64,000 nt of DNA, from positions 1,612,001-1,676,000 of the forward strand of contig NZ_CP038437.2 in the NCBI RefSeq assembly GCF_008329985.2, in the 5' to 3' direction. Position 1 is the stretch's first letter; each line of letters begins with the position of its first letter. Below the pieces are notes generated by a model. That model did not search any database. It saw only the letters and a program-made list of their open reading frames with translations, and was not told where the DNA came from. A program made the position numbers and the translations under genes. The stretch is from Halomonas binhaiensis (GTDB taxonomy: Bacteria; Pseudomonadota; Gammaproteobacteria; Pseudomonadales; Halomonadaceae). Positions 8,409 to 20,644 of this stretch are shown piece after piece.

Positions 8409-8935
8409 CAGTTACCTTGCTCCGGCTCGAGAGTCATGCGAATACGCTGATTGCCCTGAACGCCTTCAGCACTGGAGCGGGCCTGCACTACCTTGCGATC
8501 GAGGAAGTATTCCACATAGGCGCCATCGAAGGTGTCGCCTCCCTTGTGCAGCTCGGCCTGGTTGATCAGCTCGATGCGGCGCTCAGGGACGTGATAGATG
8601 ACTCGATGCCCCCACCCCTTGACCACGGGTTCTTCGGGAGAGGGTTTTTGCTCGAGGTAGGCGCGCTGACCGGTGGCCGTGGCCAGCGACAGCTCGCCCT
8701 TGTTGTTGCGCCGAATTTCTACCCGGTCGCCGGTGAGGAGCATGCTGCCCTGCTGGATGCGTACATTGCCGGTATAGACAGCCGTGCCAGCCTTGTCATC
8801 CAGATCAAGCTGATCGGCTTCGACCTGAATCGGGGCAGTGCGGTCACTTTCCAGGGCCAGGGCAGCGCTGCTGCCGAGGCAGGTGGCAAGGCCCAGGCAC
8901 AGGGCGAGCAGGTGAGTGGTGCTCGGACGCGTCAT
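8408..8935 (-). CDS. lptA: LPS transport periplasmic protein LptA
   Basis: LptA forms the periplasmic beta-jellyroll bridge that carries LPS from LptC to LptD. A Sec signal peptide covers about residues 1-27, followed by [20 protein letters not shown], the typical start of the OstA domain. The protein has 175 residues. It overlaps lptC by four bases and lptB by one base, which suggests coupled translation. Confidence 0.95.
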   Translation of the reverse strand: MTRPSTTHLLALCLGLATCLGSSAALALESDRTAPIQVEADQLDLDDKAGTAVYTGNVRIQQGSMLLTGDRVEIRRNNKGELSLATATGQRAYLEQKPSPEEPVVKGWGHRVIYHVPERRIELINQAELHKGGDTFDGAYVEYFLDRKVVQARSSAEGVQGNQRIRMTLEPEQGN

Positions 8936-9522
8936 TGGGCAGACTCCTTTTGGGGTTCGGGCGGATGAAAGCCAGTCACATTGTCGGTCAGGCGGGCGCG
9001 ATTGTCATGAATCCAGGCATCGAAACGCTCGCCACGCATTTCCTGGGGCGGTTGGCGTAACAGGGCAGGGGTTTCGCTCCAGGCGTGACCTGTCTTGTTA
9101 TCGTAGTGGAGTTCTTCGGTATCCAGCTGCCAACGTTCCTGCGGTGCTTCTAGGTGAGCGTTGCCGGTAAGGACGATGGGGTTGCCATCAGGCCCCAGGC
9201 GTCCTTCGTCTGCACTGGCAATCCAGTCCCTTCCGTCATCGTCGATCAGTTCGAGATCTGGTGTCTTCAGGCGGGTGACATCATCCTCCGGAGTATGTGC
9301 CAGACGTGGAGTGGTAGCACGCTGATACGCTTGGCCCTGGGCATTGAAGCGAGTCAGCTTGGCATCCTCCAGGTAGTAGTCCGGTTCCCCCGCCTCGTTC
9401 TTGGGGATCATGTTGGGAATGATGGTATCGCGTGGATCAAGAAAAGCCAGCCATGCTCCCAGCCCTAGTAGTATCACTACCAGCCAGAAGCGGAAGCCGG
9501 GCTTTCGCAGGCGCAATTGCAT
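8932..9522 (-). CDS. lptC: LPS export protein LptC
   Basis: The 196-residue bitopic protein has one transmembrane helix (about residues 10-27) and a periplasmic beta-jellyroll that accepts LPS from LptBFG and passes it to LptA. The start at 9522 (MQLRLRKPGFRFWL) puts the basic residues directly before the membrane helix. An in-frame upstream start at 9567 would add 15 residues inside kdsC. The gene starts two bases after the kdsC stop, with only a weak ribosome site, so coupling to kdsC is likely. Confidence 0.9.
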   Translation of the reverse strand: MQLRLRKPGFRFWLVVILLGLGAWLAFLDPRDTIIPNMIPKNEAGEPDYYLEDAKLTRFNAQGQAYQRATTPRLAHTPEDDVTRLKTPDLELIDDDGRDWIASADEGRLGPDGNPIVLTGNAHLEAPQERWQLDTEELHYDNKTGHAWSETPALLRQPPQEMRGERFDAWIHDNRARLTDNVTGFHPPEPQKESAQ

Positions 9523-9524
9523 GT

Positions 9525-10085
9525 TCAGTGACCACTGTGCAAATAGGTATCGAGCACGCTGTCCCAATGACCCTGGGCCATCAGTAGGCGGTCGCAGATT
9601 TCACGCACAGCACCATGTCCCCCATGGCGTTCGGTGACCCAGTGAGCATGCTTCTGTATATAGTCGGGGGCACCGGGAACGCTGATGCCTACGCCTACAT
9701 GATGAATGCAAGGCAGGTCGGGGAGGTCGTCACCGCAGTAAGCGACCTGGTGCAGTTCAAGGCCAAGTGCTGTGCAGAGAGTCTTGAGCTCGACAAGCTT
9801 CTTTTCCACACCTTGGCTGACATGGCGGATGCCCAGAGCATCGGCTCGATGCTCGACCATGGTGGAGCGCCTTCCAGTAATGATCGCGACTTCAATGCCT
9901 GCGCGCTTGAGCAGTTTCAGTCCGTGTCCATCCAGCGTGTTGAACGCTTTGAGTTCGCTGCCATCGGCCTGGAAGTACAGGCTGCCATCGGTCATTACGC
10001 CATCCACATCGAGAGCAAGCAGGCGTATCCGGCGCAGGCGGTCGAGCAGATCCTGGGGGACGGTCGAGAGAGTATCTTTGGGCAT
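9525..10085 (-). CDS. kdsC: 3-deoxy-D-manno-octulosonate 8-phosphate phosphatase KdsC
   Basis: KdsC removes phosphate from Kdo-8-phosphate to give Kdo, an inner-core LPS sugar. It is a HAD phosphatase with the nucleophile motif LDVDGVMTDG and the later CGDDLPDLP motif. The ATG at 10085 gives 186 residues (E. coli has 188) and has AAGGA 7 bases upstream. Alternative starts at 10103 (ATG) and 10142 (GTG) have no ribosome site. It follows kdsD closely, so consecutive steps of Kdo synthesis are encoded together. Confidence 0.93.
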   Translation of the reverse strand: MPKDTLSTVPQDLLDRLRRIRLLALDVDGVMTDGSLYFQADGSELKAFNTLDGHGLKLLKRAGIEVAIITGRRSTMVEHRADALGIRHVSQGVEKKLVELKTLCTALGLELHQVAYCGDDLPDLPCIHHVGVGISVPGAPDYIQKHAHWVTERHGGHGAVREICDRLLMAQGHWDSVLDTYLHSGH

Positions 10086-10125
10086 GGCACTGTCCTTGTT
10101 CATGAGGGCGTCATGGAGGCTCTGT

Positions 10126-11124
10126 TTAGATGACCCCTGCACTCAGCAGGTCATGCATGTGCAGTGCGCCGATGGGACGTTGCAAATCGTCGATGACGGC
10201 TAAAGCAGTGATGCGGTTATCTTCCATGATGCGTACGGCTTCTGCCGCCAGTGTATCAGGAGTCACGTAATGTCCTGGCCGAGTCATGACATCGTCCACC
10301 TTGAGGCCAGTGAAATCCTGGTAGCGGTCCAAGGTGCGACGCAGGTCACCATCAGTATAAACGCCAGCCAGCGTGCCATCGGTGGATACTACGCAAGTGA
10401 AGCCCAGCCCCTGGCGGGAAATTTCCAGCAAGGCATCACGCAGAGGACTGCCTTGCGGAACCTGGGGCAGACGGTCGCCTTTATGCATCAGGTCAGCAAC
10501 CGTCAACAGCAGTCGCTTGCCGAGGCTGCCGCCGGGATGGGACATGGCAAAATCTTCGGCGGTGAAGCCGCGTGACTCGAGCAGCGCCACTGCCAGAGCA
10601 TCGCCCAGGGCGAGAGCCGCGGTAGTCGAGGAAGTCGGAGCCAGATCCAGAGGGCAGGCCTCGCGCTCGACACCTGCATACAGGTGTGCGTTGGAGTGGC
10701 GTGCCAGTGTCGAGTTGGGACGGCCGGTCATGCTGACCAGCGGTATGCCCATGCGTTTGAGCAATGGTAGAAGTGCAGTAACCTCGGCGGTTTCACCAGA
10801 GTTGGACAGTGCCAGGACCACGTCGCCACGGGTAATCATGCCGAGGTCTCCGTGGCTGGCTTCACCGGGGTGGACGAAGAAAGCCGGAGTGCCGGTGCTG
10901 GCCAGGGTGGCGGCGATTTTGCCGCCAATATGGCCGGACTTTCCCATGCCTGTGACGACTACGCGACCGCGGCAGGTGAGAATCAGCTCACAGGCTCGAT
11001 CAAAGCTTTCGTCGAGATGCGTGAGCAGAGCATCTATTGCATCTCGCTCCAGGCTGAGAGTGCGTCGGGCGCTATCGCGTAAGGACAAGGGGGCCACGTG
11101 TGCGGTATCAGGTTGTTCTGTCAT
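10126..11124 (-). CDS. kdsD: Arabinose 5-phosphate isomerase KdsD
   Basis: KdsD turns ribulose 5-phosphate into arabinose 5-phosphate, the first step to Kdo. The 332-residue protein has an N-terminal SIS domain (about 35-175, with GMGKSGHIGGKIAATLASTG and FVHPGEASHGDLG) and two C-terminal CBS domains (about 215-330). It is the first gene of the leftward LPS/rpoN block. It is transcribed divergently from mlaF, with 278 bases between the start codons. Confidence 0.95.
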   Translation of the reverse strand: MTEQPDTAHVAPLSLRDSARRTLSLERDAIDALLTHLDESFDRACELILTCRGRVVVTGMGKSGHIGGKIAATLASTGTPAFFVHPGEASHGDLGMITRGDVVLALSNSGETAEVTALLPLLKRMGIPLVSMTGRPNSTLARHSNAHLYAGVEREACPLDLAPTSSTTAALALGDALAVALLESRGFTAEDFAMSHPGGSLGKRLLLTVADLMHKGDRLPQVPQGSPLRDALLEISRQGLGFTCVVSTDGTLAGVYTDGDLRRTLDRYQDFTGLKVDDVMTRPGHYVTPDTLAAEAVRIMEDNRITALAVIDDLQRPIGALHMHDLLSAGVI

Positions 11125-11402
11125 GGATATGATTGTTGCCGTTAGAGCGCGTTCTCACAAGAGGCAGGAGGTGGTCGGTCACGACGCCTTTGTCAGGCCA
11201 GGTTGCTTCAGCGAAGAGCGTCCTGTACCAAGTTTGCCTGTGCGCATAAGTCGTTGGGGGCATACTAGCATGGTGTGAGAGAGTTAGGATACGATGTTCG
11301 ATAACTGGCCGAATGGTCGTTATCATTGATGCTTCGACTCTTGGCCGGCGCGAATGTTCAGCGGCCACCTTCACTTTGACTGATTCAATAACGGGGATTG
11401 CG
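11125..11402. promoter_or_regulatory. Divergent intergenic region between kdsD and mlaF
   Basis: These 278 bases must hold the promoters of two divergent envelope operons. No strong sigma-70 pair stands out: CATACT near 11261 and TTGCCT upstream are badly spaced. An in-frame extension of mlaF upstream to 11313 has no similarity. No hairpin or operator was recognised. Confidence 0.4.
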
Positions 11403-12215
11403 ATGACTTCATCCGCCTTGGTAGAGGTGGAAAAACTGCGCTTTTCGCGAGGAGATCGAGAGATCTTCCGCGGCGTGGATCTGTCTATTCCGCGTGGCAA
11501 GATCACGGCCATCATGGGGCCGAGCGGTACCGGCAAGACGACGTTGCTGAAATTGATCGGAGGCCAGCTGGTCCCCGATGCCGGGCGTGTGCTGATCGCT
11601 GGTCATGATGTTCATCGGCTGTCACGCAAGGCGTTGTTCCGAATGCGTCGACGCATGGGCATGCTGTTTCAGAGTGGCGCACTGTTTTCCGACCTGAATG
11701 TCTATGAAAATGTGGCTTTTCCGCTGCGTGTTCATACGAACCTGCCTGAGAGCATGGTTCGTGATGTGGTGCTGATGAAGCTGGAGGCGGTTGGCCTGCG
11801 CGGTGCTCGCGAGCTGATGCCCTCGGAGCTATCAGGGGGTATGACCCGGCGAGTGGCGCTGGCCCGTGCAGTGGCGCTCGATCCCGAACTGATTCTCTAC
11901 GACGAGCCTTTCGTTGGACAGGATCCGATTTCCATGGGCGTGCTGGTGCAGTTGATCAAGCGTCTCAATGAAGCTCTTGGGCTGACAGCGGTGGTTGTGT
12001 CACACGATATCAAGGAGACCTTGTCCATCGCGGATTATGTCTATGTGATTGCCGATGGCGAGGTGATGGCGCATGGCACACCGGCTTCCCTGGATGTCGA
12101 ACAGGACCCGCGGGTTTATCAGTTTGTTCATGGTGAGCCCGATGGTCCTGTGCCATTTCACTATCCGGCCAACGATTTCCATGAAGATATCCTAGGGCAA
12201 GGAGTCCGGCCATGA
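11403..12215 (+). CDS. mlaF: Phospholipid ABC transporter ATPase MlaF
   Basis: MlaF is the ATPase of the MlaFEDB inner-membrane complex, which moves phospholipids between membranes to keep the outer leaflet asymmetric. Walker A is GPSGTGKTT, the signature is LSGGMTRR, and Walker B runs into [10 protein letters not shown]; the signature with Met-Thr is typical of Mla/Mkl ATPases. The ATG at 11403 was chosen for its GGGGA site and for the family length (270 residues). It overlaps mlaE by four bases. Confidence 0.95.
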   Translation: MTSSALVEVEKLRFSRGDREIFRGVDLSIPRGKITAIMGPSGTGKTTLLKLIGGQLVPDAGRVLIAGHDVHRLSRKALFRMRRRMGMLFQSGALFSDLNVYENVAFPLRVHTNLPESMVRDVVLMKLEAVGLRGARELMPSELSGGMTRRVALARAVALDPELILYDEPFVGQDPISMGVLVQLIKRLNEALGLTAVVVSHDIKETLSIADYVYVIADGEVMAHGTPASLDVEQDPRVYQFVHGEPDGPVPFHYPANDFHEDILGQGVRP

Positions 12216-12994
12216 TGGCGTACATCACCCGCCTTGGGCGGCTTGGCTGTGACCTGCTTGAGGCCATGGGGCGGGCAGGGTTGTTTCTGATTCAGTCGAT
12301 GTTTGGTCGGCCTACTGCAGAGGGTTTCCGTCTGTGGCTTGTCCAGATGCATATGGTAGGGGTGATGTCTCTGGCCATTATCCTGGTGTCCGGACTGTTC
12401 ATCGGTATGGTGCTGGCCCTGCAGGGTTATACCATCCTGGTCGATTTCGGTGCCGAGCAGGCTCTGGGCCAGATGGTGTCCCTGTCGCTGCTGAGAGAAT
12501 TGGCCCCTGTCGTTGCAGCCTTGTTGTTTGCTGGTCGTGCAGGTTCAGCCTTGACCGCTGAAATAGGCCTGATGAAGGCCACTGAGCAACTGACCAGCAT
12601 GGAGATGATCGGGGTGGATCCTCTGCGCCGTATCGTAGCGCCGCGCCTGTGGGCTGGTTTTGTCTCCCTGCCTCTGTTGACGATTGGCTTTAGTGTCATC
12701 GGGATCTGGGGCGGCTATCTGGTGGGGGTGCAGTGGCTGGGTGTCTTCGATGGTTCCTACTGGGGCAACATGCAGGCCAGTGTGGAATTTATCGATGATA
12801 TCGGCAATGGCCTGGTGAAAAGCCTGGTGTTTGCCCTGGTCGTGACCTGGATTGCCGTGTTCCAGGGCTATGACCTGGTGCCCACGTCAGAGGGTATTTC
12901 CCGTGCTACCACACGTACTGTGGTGTACTCGTCCCTGGCCGTACTGGGCTTGGATTTTGTATTGACTGCCGTAATGTTCGGCGGGCTTTCCTGA
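12212..12994 (+). CDS. mlaE: Phospholipid ABC transporter permease MlaE
   Basis: This is the 260-residue integral membrane permease of the Mla system (MlaE/YrbE family), with about five hydrophobic segments. Family motifs are [20 protein letters not shown] and [12 protein letters not shown] near the middle. It overlaps mlaF at ATGA and ends 18 bases before mlaD. It acts in the inner membrane as a dimer with MlaF, MlaB and the MlaD hexamer. Confidence 0.95.
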   Translation: MMAYITRLGRLGCDLLEAMGRAGLFLIQSMFGRPTAEGFRLWLVQMHMVGVMSLAIILVSGLFIGMVLALQGYTILVDFGAEQALGQMVSLSLLRELAPVVAALLFAGRAGSALTAEIGLMKATEQLTSMEMIGVDPLRRIVAPRLWAGFVSLPLLTIGFSVIGIWGGYLVGVQWLGVFDGSYWGNMQASVEFIDDIGNGLVKSLVFALVVTWIAVFQGYDLVPTSEGISRATTRTVVYSSLAVLGLDFVLTAVMFGGLS

Positions 12995-13012
12995 TTCTGC
13001 GGAGTATTGTTG

Positions 13013-13480
13013 ATGAAGCGCAGCAAGATGATGGAGTTCGGTGTGGGTCTGTTCATGTTGGCCGGCATCCTGGGGCTCGTATTCCTGGGGTTGAAGGTCA
13101 GTGGTCTCGACCCGACAGGACGCCCCAACGACACTTTCGAGTTGACCGCCAACTTTGCCAATATCGGTGGTCTCAAGCCGAGGGCCAGAGTCACCATGGC
13201 TGGCGTGACGGTGGGTCGTGTGGAGAGTATCCGCTTGAGCACGGAATGGTATGACGCTCAAGTGGTGATGTCTTTGAACAGCGATCTGCTTGGCAAACTG
13301 CCGGAAGACTCCACGGCAGCCATTCTGACAGCAGGCCTGCTTGGTGAGCAGTATGTTGGCCTTTACGTGGGGGGCGCACCGGATACGCTGGGTGAGGGCG
13401 ACACAATTCGTGACACTCAATCGGCCGTCGTCCTGGAAGAGCTGATACAACAATTTATCTCCAGCGCTGTCAAAGACTAA
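13013..13480 (+). CDS. mlaD: Phospholipid transport substrate-binding protein MlaD
   Basis: MlaD has one N-terminal membrane helix (about residues 8-28) and one periplasmic MCE domain (about 38-120, starting TFELTANFANIGGLKPRARV). MCE domains form a hexameric ring with a lipid channel on top of MlaE. The 155-residue length fits. The ATG at 13013 has GGAG 8 bases upstream; two TTG codons immediately before it are less likely starts. Confidence 0.94.
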   Translation: MKRSKMMEFGVGLFMLAGILGLVFLGLKVSGLDPTGRPNDTFELTANFANIGGLKPRARVTMAGVTVGRVESIRLSTEWYDAQVVMSLNSDLLGKLPEDSTAAILTAGLLGEQYVGLYVGGAPDTLGEGDTIRDTQSAVVLEELIQQFISSAVKD

Positions 13481-13530
13481 TCAAGTCAACTACGTGGCCG
13501 GTAATTGCCGGAAATCACAAGGAGAGCTCC

Positions 13531-14175
13531 ATGAAAATTACCTATTCCCCGATGAGTGTTCGTCATGCTCTGTTTGCACTGGTGTTGTTGCTTGTCAGCT
13601 TGCCGGTTTTTGCCCAGCAAACACCGCAACAGGTAGTCCAATCGAGCATTGATGGTCTGATGAGTCAGATCGAAGGGCGCAAGGACTATTTCGCATCGAA
13701 CCCGGGTGAGCTCAAGCGGGTGGTTGATCAGAGTCTGAGTGGTGCGCTGGACTTTCGCTACATCGGCGCGAGCGTCATGGGGCGTTATTTCAACAATGCC
13801 ACTCCAGAGCAGCGCACGCGCTTCGTTAATGTGTTCAAGCAAAGCCTGCTCGATACCTATGCGAAAGGCTTGATTACCTATGACTACCGCGAAATCCGAG
13901 TGCTCGATGGTGGATCTGGCCGTTACGAAGACCAGGCCAATGTCGAAACACAGGTTATCGGCACTGATGGCACGGTTTATCCGGTCAACTACACCCTGCG
14001 CAGCAGCCAAGGGCAGTGGAAAGTGGTCAATGTCATCGTCAACGGCATCAACCTCGGGCTGACCTTCCGTAACCAGTTCGATCAATCCATGCGCGAGCAT
14101 GACCGTGACTATAATACTGTCATCAACACATGGTCGCCGGATGTAGGTACCGATGAACTCGAGCGTGGTGCATGA
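13531..14175 (+). CDS. mlaC: Periplasmic phospholipid-binding protein MlaC
   Basis: MlaC is the soluble periplasmic shuttle between the outer-membrane MlaA complex and MlaFEDB. A Sec signal peptide covers about residues 1-29 (ending PVFAQQ), followed by the Ttg2D/MlaC domain with FRYIGASVMGRYFNNATPEQ. The protein has 214 residues, and AGGAG lies 6-7 bases before the start. It overlaps mlaB by four bases. Confidence 0.94.
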   Translation: MKITYSPMSVRHALFALVLLLVSLPVFAQQTPQQVVQSSIDGLMSQIEGRKDYFASNPGELKRVVDQSLSGALDFRYIGASVMGRYFNNATPEQRTRFVNVFKQSLLDTYAKGLITYDYREIRVLDGGSGRYEDQANVETQVIGTDGTVYPVNYTLRSSQGQWKVVNVIVNGINLGLTFRNQFDQSMREHDRDYNTVINTWSPDVGTDELERGA

Positions 14176-14498
14176 GTGTGTTGATGAAGAGCGAAACTGC
14201 CCGCCTCGAAGCCGACGACAATACGTTGAAGGTAAGTGGGCGGGTCGCCTTCGAAGCAGCTGCGGAGATGGCTGAAGCGGGGCGTGACTGGCTTGCTTCC
14301 CGTCAACAGGGAGAGTCGGTGCGGCTTGACCTCAGTCAGGTAGAAGAAGTTTCCAGTGCCGCGCTCAGCGTCATGCTCGAGTGGCTGCGCTCCATCGGCT
14401 CGGCCAACCTGAGTCTCGAAGCTGTTGTTCTATCTCCTGCCTTGGCGCGTCTAACGCAAGTGGCTGGTATCGATACTCTGTTACCCAGCGGAGATTGA
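14172..14498 (+). CDS. mlaB: STAS-domain protein MlaB
   Basis: This 108-residue cytoplasmic STAS protein contains LDLSQVEEVSSAALSVMLEW, the conserved strand-helix around the STAS loop. MlaB binds MlaF and supports activity of the transporter. It overlaps mlaC at ATGA and is the last gene of the mlaFEDCB operon; a hairpin follows 41 bases later. Confidence 0.88.
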   Translation: MSVLMKSETARLEADDNTLKVSGRVAFEAAAEMAEAGRDWLASRQQGESVRLDLSQVEEVSSAALSVMLEWLRSIGSANLSLEAVVLSPALARLTQVAGIDTLLPSGD

Positions 14499-14539
14499 GT
14501 ACAGTACTTCTTTGTCACGCCACCTTACCTGCCATGAAA

Positions 14540-14567
14540 GGGCCGCATTCGCGGCCCTCGATGTTTT
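14540..14567 (+). terminator. Probable terminator after mlaB
   Basis: A perfect 7-bp stem (GGGCCGC/GCGGCCC) with loop ATTC is followed five bases later by TTTTT. The gap before the T run makes it a weaker intrinsic terminator. Confidence 0.6.
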
Positions 14568-14671
14568 TGTGGCCCTGTTTTGTTGCCACAGGCAGTCACA
14601 GGCAATATGTGTCATGACAGCACGGGTTTTGTTTCCGGCATCGCCAAAGACGCTGCTTTTCTTTACCATAA

Positions 14672-14700
14672 GGCGCCAAACGTCCTTTTTTATTGGCGCC
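14672..14700. repeat. Inverted repeat upstream of ibaG
   Basis: The arms GGCGCCAA (14672-14679) and TTGGCGCC (14693-14700) are exact inverted copies around a T-rich 13-base centre. It lies 60 bases before the ibaG start. It could be an operator or an mRNA hairpin; no known factor was recognised. Confidence 0.55.
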
Positions 14701-14760
14701 GGGCGAGAATGGTCATTGACCGTCGTGCCGGTGTCTCACGACTTTTTCAGGAGAGTCTGC

Positions 14761-15015
14761 ATGCAACCTAGCGACGTCAAAGCGTTGCTCGAAAGCCGCG
14801 TGGACGGTTGTGAGTTCCATATCCAGGGTGAAGGCTGCAATTTCCAGGTCATTGCTGTGGGAGACCGTTTCGCCGGATTAACGCCGGTCAAGCGCCAGCA
14901 GCTGATCTATGGTGCTCTGGCCGAGGAAATCGCCTCAGGTGCGTTACACGCTATCAGTATCAAGACCTTCACGCCGGACCAGTGGCAAGTGGCGGCCGAG
15001 AACCCGGGAGCCTGA
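14761..15015 (+). CDS. ibaG: BolA-family protein IbaG
   Basis: This 84-residue BolA/IbaG (YrbA) protein has the BolA fold with CEFHIQGEGCNFQVIAVGDR and the conserved FxG-like loop followed by KRQQLIYGAL. BolA proteins partner with monothiol glutaredoxins in iron-sulphur handling. The ATG at 14761 has CAGGAG 7 bases upstream. It precedes murA by 12 bases, the order also seen in E. coli (mlaB-ibaG-murA). Confidence 0.92.
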   Translation: MQPSDVKALLESRVDGCEFHIQGEGCNFQVIAVGDRFAGLTPVKRQQLIYGALAEEIASGALHAISIKTFTPDQWQVAAENPGA

Positions 15016-16190
<1,175 letters not shown>

Positions 16191-16203
16191 CGTGATGCCT
16201 GAC

Positions 16204-16232
16204 TACCAGCCTGGCATTCTGGCGGGCTGGTA
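16204..16232 (+). terminator. Hairpin between murA and hisG
   Basis: The arms TACCAGCC and GGCTGGTA (8 bp) enclose a 13-base loop and are followed by ATGTCTTT, not a clean T run. This may be a weak terminator or a processing hairpin. hisG starts 32 bases further on. Confidence 0.4.
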
Positions 16233-16263
16233 ATGTCTTTCACAATATTTACCTGGCTGGACA

Positions 16264-16917
16264 ATGACTCAACAACTCATTCTGGCCCTTTCCAAAGGGC
16301 GCATCCTGGAAGAAACGCTGCCGCTGCTGGCTGACGCAGGTCTTCGCCCTGCAGAGGACCTGGGCAAGAGTCGCAAATTGCTATTCGATACCAACCTGCC
16401 AGATGTCAAGCTGGTGGTGATTCGTGCCACTGACGTACCGACCTATGTCCAGCTGGGTGCAGCTGACATGGGGGTGGCCGGCAAGGATGTGCTGCTGGAA
16501 CATGGTGCTGAGGGATTGTATGAGCCACTTGATCTGGAGATAGCCCGCTGCAAGCTGATGACGGCGGGAATCACTGGCGCGGAGCCGGCCCGTGCTCGTC
16601 GCCGGGTGGCGACCAAGTTTGTCAATGTCGCGCGTCGCTATTATGCCGAGCAGGGTATCCAGGCTGAGGTCATCAAGCTTTATGGGGCAATGGAGCTGGC
16701 GCCATTGATGAACCTGGCAGATGAAATCGTTGATATCGTCGATACTGGCAATACCTTGCGGGCCAATGGCATGGAGCCTCGTGAGCTGATGGCGCATGTC
16801 AGTACGCGTCTGGTGGTCAACCAGGCTTCAATGACCATGAAACATGAGCGCATCAAGCCGCTTATCGACCGTCTGCGCAAGGCGGTGGAGAGTCGCCGGG
16901 TTGCTGCCGAGACCTGA
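16264..16917 (+). CDS. hisG: ATP phosphoribosyltransferase HisG, short form
   Basis: HisG joins ATP and PRPP in the first step of histidine synthesis. At 217 residues it is the short form, which lacks the C-terminal histidine-sensing domain and needs HisZ as regulatory partner; no hisZ is in the window. Recognisable motifs are [16 protein letters not shown] at the start, VTDVPTYV-like [20 protein letters not shown], and [18 protein letters not shown] in the PRPP-binding part. It is followed closely by hisD. Confidence 0.95.
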   Translation: MTQQLILALSKGRILEETLPLLADAGLRPAEDLGKSRKLLFDTNLPDVKLVVIRATDVPTYVQLGAADMGVAGKDVLLEHGAEGLYEPLDLEIARCKLMTAGITGAEPARARRRVATKFVNVARRYYAEQGIQAEVIKLYGAMELAPLMNLADEIVDIVDTGNTLRANGMEPRELMAHVSTRLVVNQASMTMKHERIKPLIDRLRKAVESRRVAAET

Positions 16918-16972
16918 TCCTGGCGTGAGTTCTGATGCTGAACGACTGGACACAGAAGAATTATTACAGGTA

Positions 16973-18301
16973 ATGCCCGATATGAATGCCCCCGTTTCCA
17001 ACGATCTTGCAATCACTCGCCTGTCTACCTGGGAAGAAGACTTTGACGCACGCCTGTCAGCATTGCTTGCCTGGGAAAGTGTGTCTGACAAGGCGGTGCA
17101 GCAGAGTGTCGACGAGATCGTGACCGCAGTGCGTGAGCAGGGTGATGCTGCGTTGCTGGAGTATACCCGTCGTTTTGACCGGGTCGAAGCGACAGACATG
17201 GGCGAACTGACGCTGGGCAAGGAGCGCCTCGAGTCTGCTTTTGCAGGACTACCGGACCAGCAGCGTGATGCACTGGCTCAAGCCGCTGAGCGGATACGTG
17301 AGTACCATCAGCGTCAGAAGCCGGAGTCCTGGCAGTACACCGAGGCGGATGGCACGGTGCTGGGGCAGAAGGTAACGCCCATTGACCGCGCAGGCATCTA
17401 TGTACCTGGCGGCAAGGCTGCATATCCATCATCCGTGTTGATGAATGCCTTGCCGGCTCACGTGGCAGGTGTGCGAGAGATCGTGATGGTGGTGCCTGCG
17501 CCGGGTGGAGTCGTCAGTGAACTGGTGTTGGCAGCAGCGCACCTGGCCGGGGTGGAAAGGGTTTATACCGTAGGTGGTGCTCAGGCAGTGGCGGCGATGG
17601 CTTATGGTACCGAGACATTGCCGAAAGTCGACAAGATCGTGGGGCCTGGCAATATTTTTGTCGCCACGGCCAAGCGTGCAGTATTTGGCCAGGTGGGCAT
17701 CGATATGATAGCTGGGCCATCGGAAATCCTGGTGGTTTCTGATGGGCAGACCGATCCCGAATGGCTGGCCATGGATCTGTTCTCCCAGGCCGAGCATGAC
17801 CAGGATGCCCAGGCCATTCTGGTCAGTTGGGATGAGGCTCACCTTGATGAGGTGCAGAGCGCCATGGAGCGTTTGCTGCCGACCCTGGAGCGTGAGCCTA
17901 TTGCGCGAGTGTCTCTGGTGGAGCGTGGCGCATTGATCGCCTGTCGTGATCAGAAAGAGGCGATGGAGCTGGTCAACCGTATCGCTCCGGAGCATCTGGA
18001 ACTCTCTGTCGCGGATCCCGAAGCGCTGCTGCCTGAAGTGCGTCATGCTGGTGCTATCTTCATGGGGCGTTACACGGCTGAAGCGCTGGGTGACTACTGT
18101 GCTGGTCCCAACCATGTTCTGCCGACCTCAGGGACGGCGCGCTTCTCATCTCCTCTGGGGGTGTACGATTTCCAGAAGCGCTCCTCGATCATCCAATGCT
18201 CTCCTGAGGGCGCCTCTGTTCTGGGCAAGACGGCCTCTGTGCTGGCTCGTGGGGAATCCTTGACGGCGCATGCTCGCTCGGCAGAATATCGAATCAAGTA
18301 G
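16973..18301 (+). CDS. hisD: Histidinol dehydrogenase HisD
   Basis: HisD catalyses the last two NAD-dependent steps of histidine synthesis and uses zinc. The 442-residue protein shows [20 protein letters not shown] (signature), [17 protein letters not shown] and GPNHVLPT, which carry the conserved Gln, His, Glu and Asp ligands. The start is uncertain: ATG at 16973 or at 16982. An AGG at 16968 lies slightly too close to the first and slightly far from the second. hisC, which often follows, is absent; a strong hairpin lies 41 bases past the stop. Confidence 0.93.
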   Translation: MPDMNAPVSNDLAITRLSTWEEDFDARLSALLAWESVSDKAVQQSVDEIVTAVREQGDAALLEYTRRFDRVEATDMGELTLGKERLESAFAGLPDQQRDALAQAAERIREYHQRQKPESWQYTEADGTVLGQKVTPIDRAGIYVPGGKAAYPSSVLMNALPAHVAGVREIVMVVPAPGGVVSELVLAAAHLAGVERVYTVGGAQAVAAMAYGTETLPKVDKIVGPGNIFVATAKRAVFGQVGIDMIAGPSEILVVSDGQTDPEWLAMDLFSQAEHDQDAQAILVSWDEAHLDEVQSAMERLLPTLEREPIARVSLVERGALIACRDQKEAMELVNRIAPEHLELSVADPEALLPEVRHAGAIFMGRYTAEALGDYCAGPNHVLPTSGTARFSSPLGVYDFQKRSSIIQCSPEGASVLGKTASVLARGESLTAHARSAEYRIK

Positions 18302-18342
18302 TAAGCACGAATCTGGGAGTAGCACAGCCCCTGTCAGTCGTT

Positions 18343-18386
18343 ATAACGCAAGAGGCCCCGGCAATAGCCGGGGCCTCTTGCGTTAT
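18343..18386. terminator. Long bidirectional hairpin between hisD and the DegS-type protease gene
   Basis: A perfect 19-bp stem (18343-18361 with 18368-18386) encloses the loop CAATAG. It lies between two converging genes. Neither side has a long T run, so termination may depend on the very stable stem. Confidence 0.8.
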
Positions 18387-18399
18387 TGATGGCTGATCG

Positions 18400-19713
<1,314 letters not shown>

Positions 19714-19876
19714 GCGGCGGGAGTCCTTATCGCTGGGGCGGTGTCGCGGGCCTGTTTCGGGCCGAGTACAATGAGCGATATTGTAACACTGCCTGGAAGG
19801 TTATGGCTGCCTCCCGGAAGGAAACTTGGTTGAGTGGAACCTGGGTTTCCTGCACTTCTTGCTCTTGGATGAAATC

Positions 19877-20638
19877 ATGGTCGACTGTAAAGAACTGGTT
19901 GCTGCCTGCGACACACTGCTCGATTCTTCGCGCTTCAGAGACTATACGGAAAACGGTCTGCAGGTCTCTGGTAAATCCCGTATCCAGCGTGTGCTAAGTG
20001 GGGTGACGGCATGTCAGGCTTTGCTTGACGAAGCGGTGGCATGGCAGGCGGATCTGGTGCTGGTGCATCACGGATACTTCTGGAAAAACGAGCCGGTTGC
20101 CGTCACCGGCATGAAGCGAAAGCGACTGGCAACATTGCTGAATCACAATGTCAATTTACTGGCCTATCACCTGCCCCTGGATGCCCACCCTGAGCTTGGC
20201 AACAATGCCATGTTGGCTCAGCAATTGGGGTTCGAGGTGGAAGGTACCCTGGATGCTCCCATGGGGGAGGGGTTGTTGTGGCATGGCCGACCTGAGCATC
20301 CTGTTTCTCTGGAAACGTTATCGGAGCAGGTGGCTAAGGTGCTGGGCAGAAGGCCTACCGTGATCGAGGCGCCTGGGTTGAAAGATGTGGAGCGGGTTGC
20401 CTGGTGCACGGGTGGGGCCCAGGACATGATCGGTGCGGCGGCAGAGGCGGGGGTAGATGCCTTTATCTCTGGTGAGATTTCTGAGCGAACGACTCATCTG
20501 GCTCGAGAAATGGGCATCCACTATCTGGCCGCGGGGCATCACGCGACCGAGCGCTATGGGGTGAAGGCCTTAGGGCAGTGGTTGGCCGAGCGCTTTTCTG
20601 TCGAGCATAGATTTGTCGATATCGACAACCCTGCCTGA
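19877..20638 (+). CDS. Nif3-like dinuclear metal-centre protein (YbgI family)
   Basis: The 253-residue protein matches the Nif3/YbgI family: it starts MVDCKELVAACDTLLDSSRF and has ENGLQVSG, LVHHGYFWKNE and AYHLPLDAHPELGNNAMLA, which supply the histidine and aspartate ligands of a two-metal site, then ISGEISERTTHLAREMGI and AGHHATERYGVKAL. The biochemical role is uncertain; it is often called a GTP cyclohydrolase-like or metal-binding hydrolase. The ATG at 19877 fits homologue length; the frame is open upstream without similarity. It is divergent from the protease gene. Confidence 0.88.
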   Translation: MVDCKELVAACDTLLDSSRFRDYTENGLQVSGKSRIQRVLSGVTACQALLDEAVAWQADLVLVHHGYFWKNEPVAVTGMKRKRLATLLNHNVNLLAYHLPLDAHPELGNNAMLAQQLGFEVEGTLDAPMGEGLLWHGRPEHPVSLETLSEQVAKVLGRRPTVIEAPGLKDVERVAWCTGGAQDMIGAAAEAGVDAFISGEISERTTHLAREMGIHYLAAGHHATERYGVKALGQWLAERFSVEHRFVDIDNPA

Positions 20639-20644
20639 AACATT

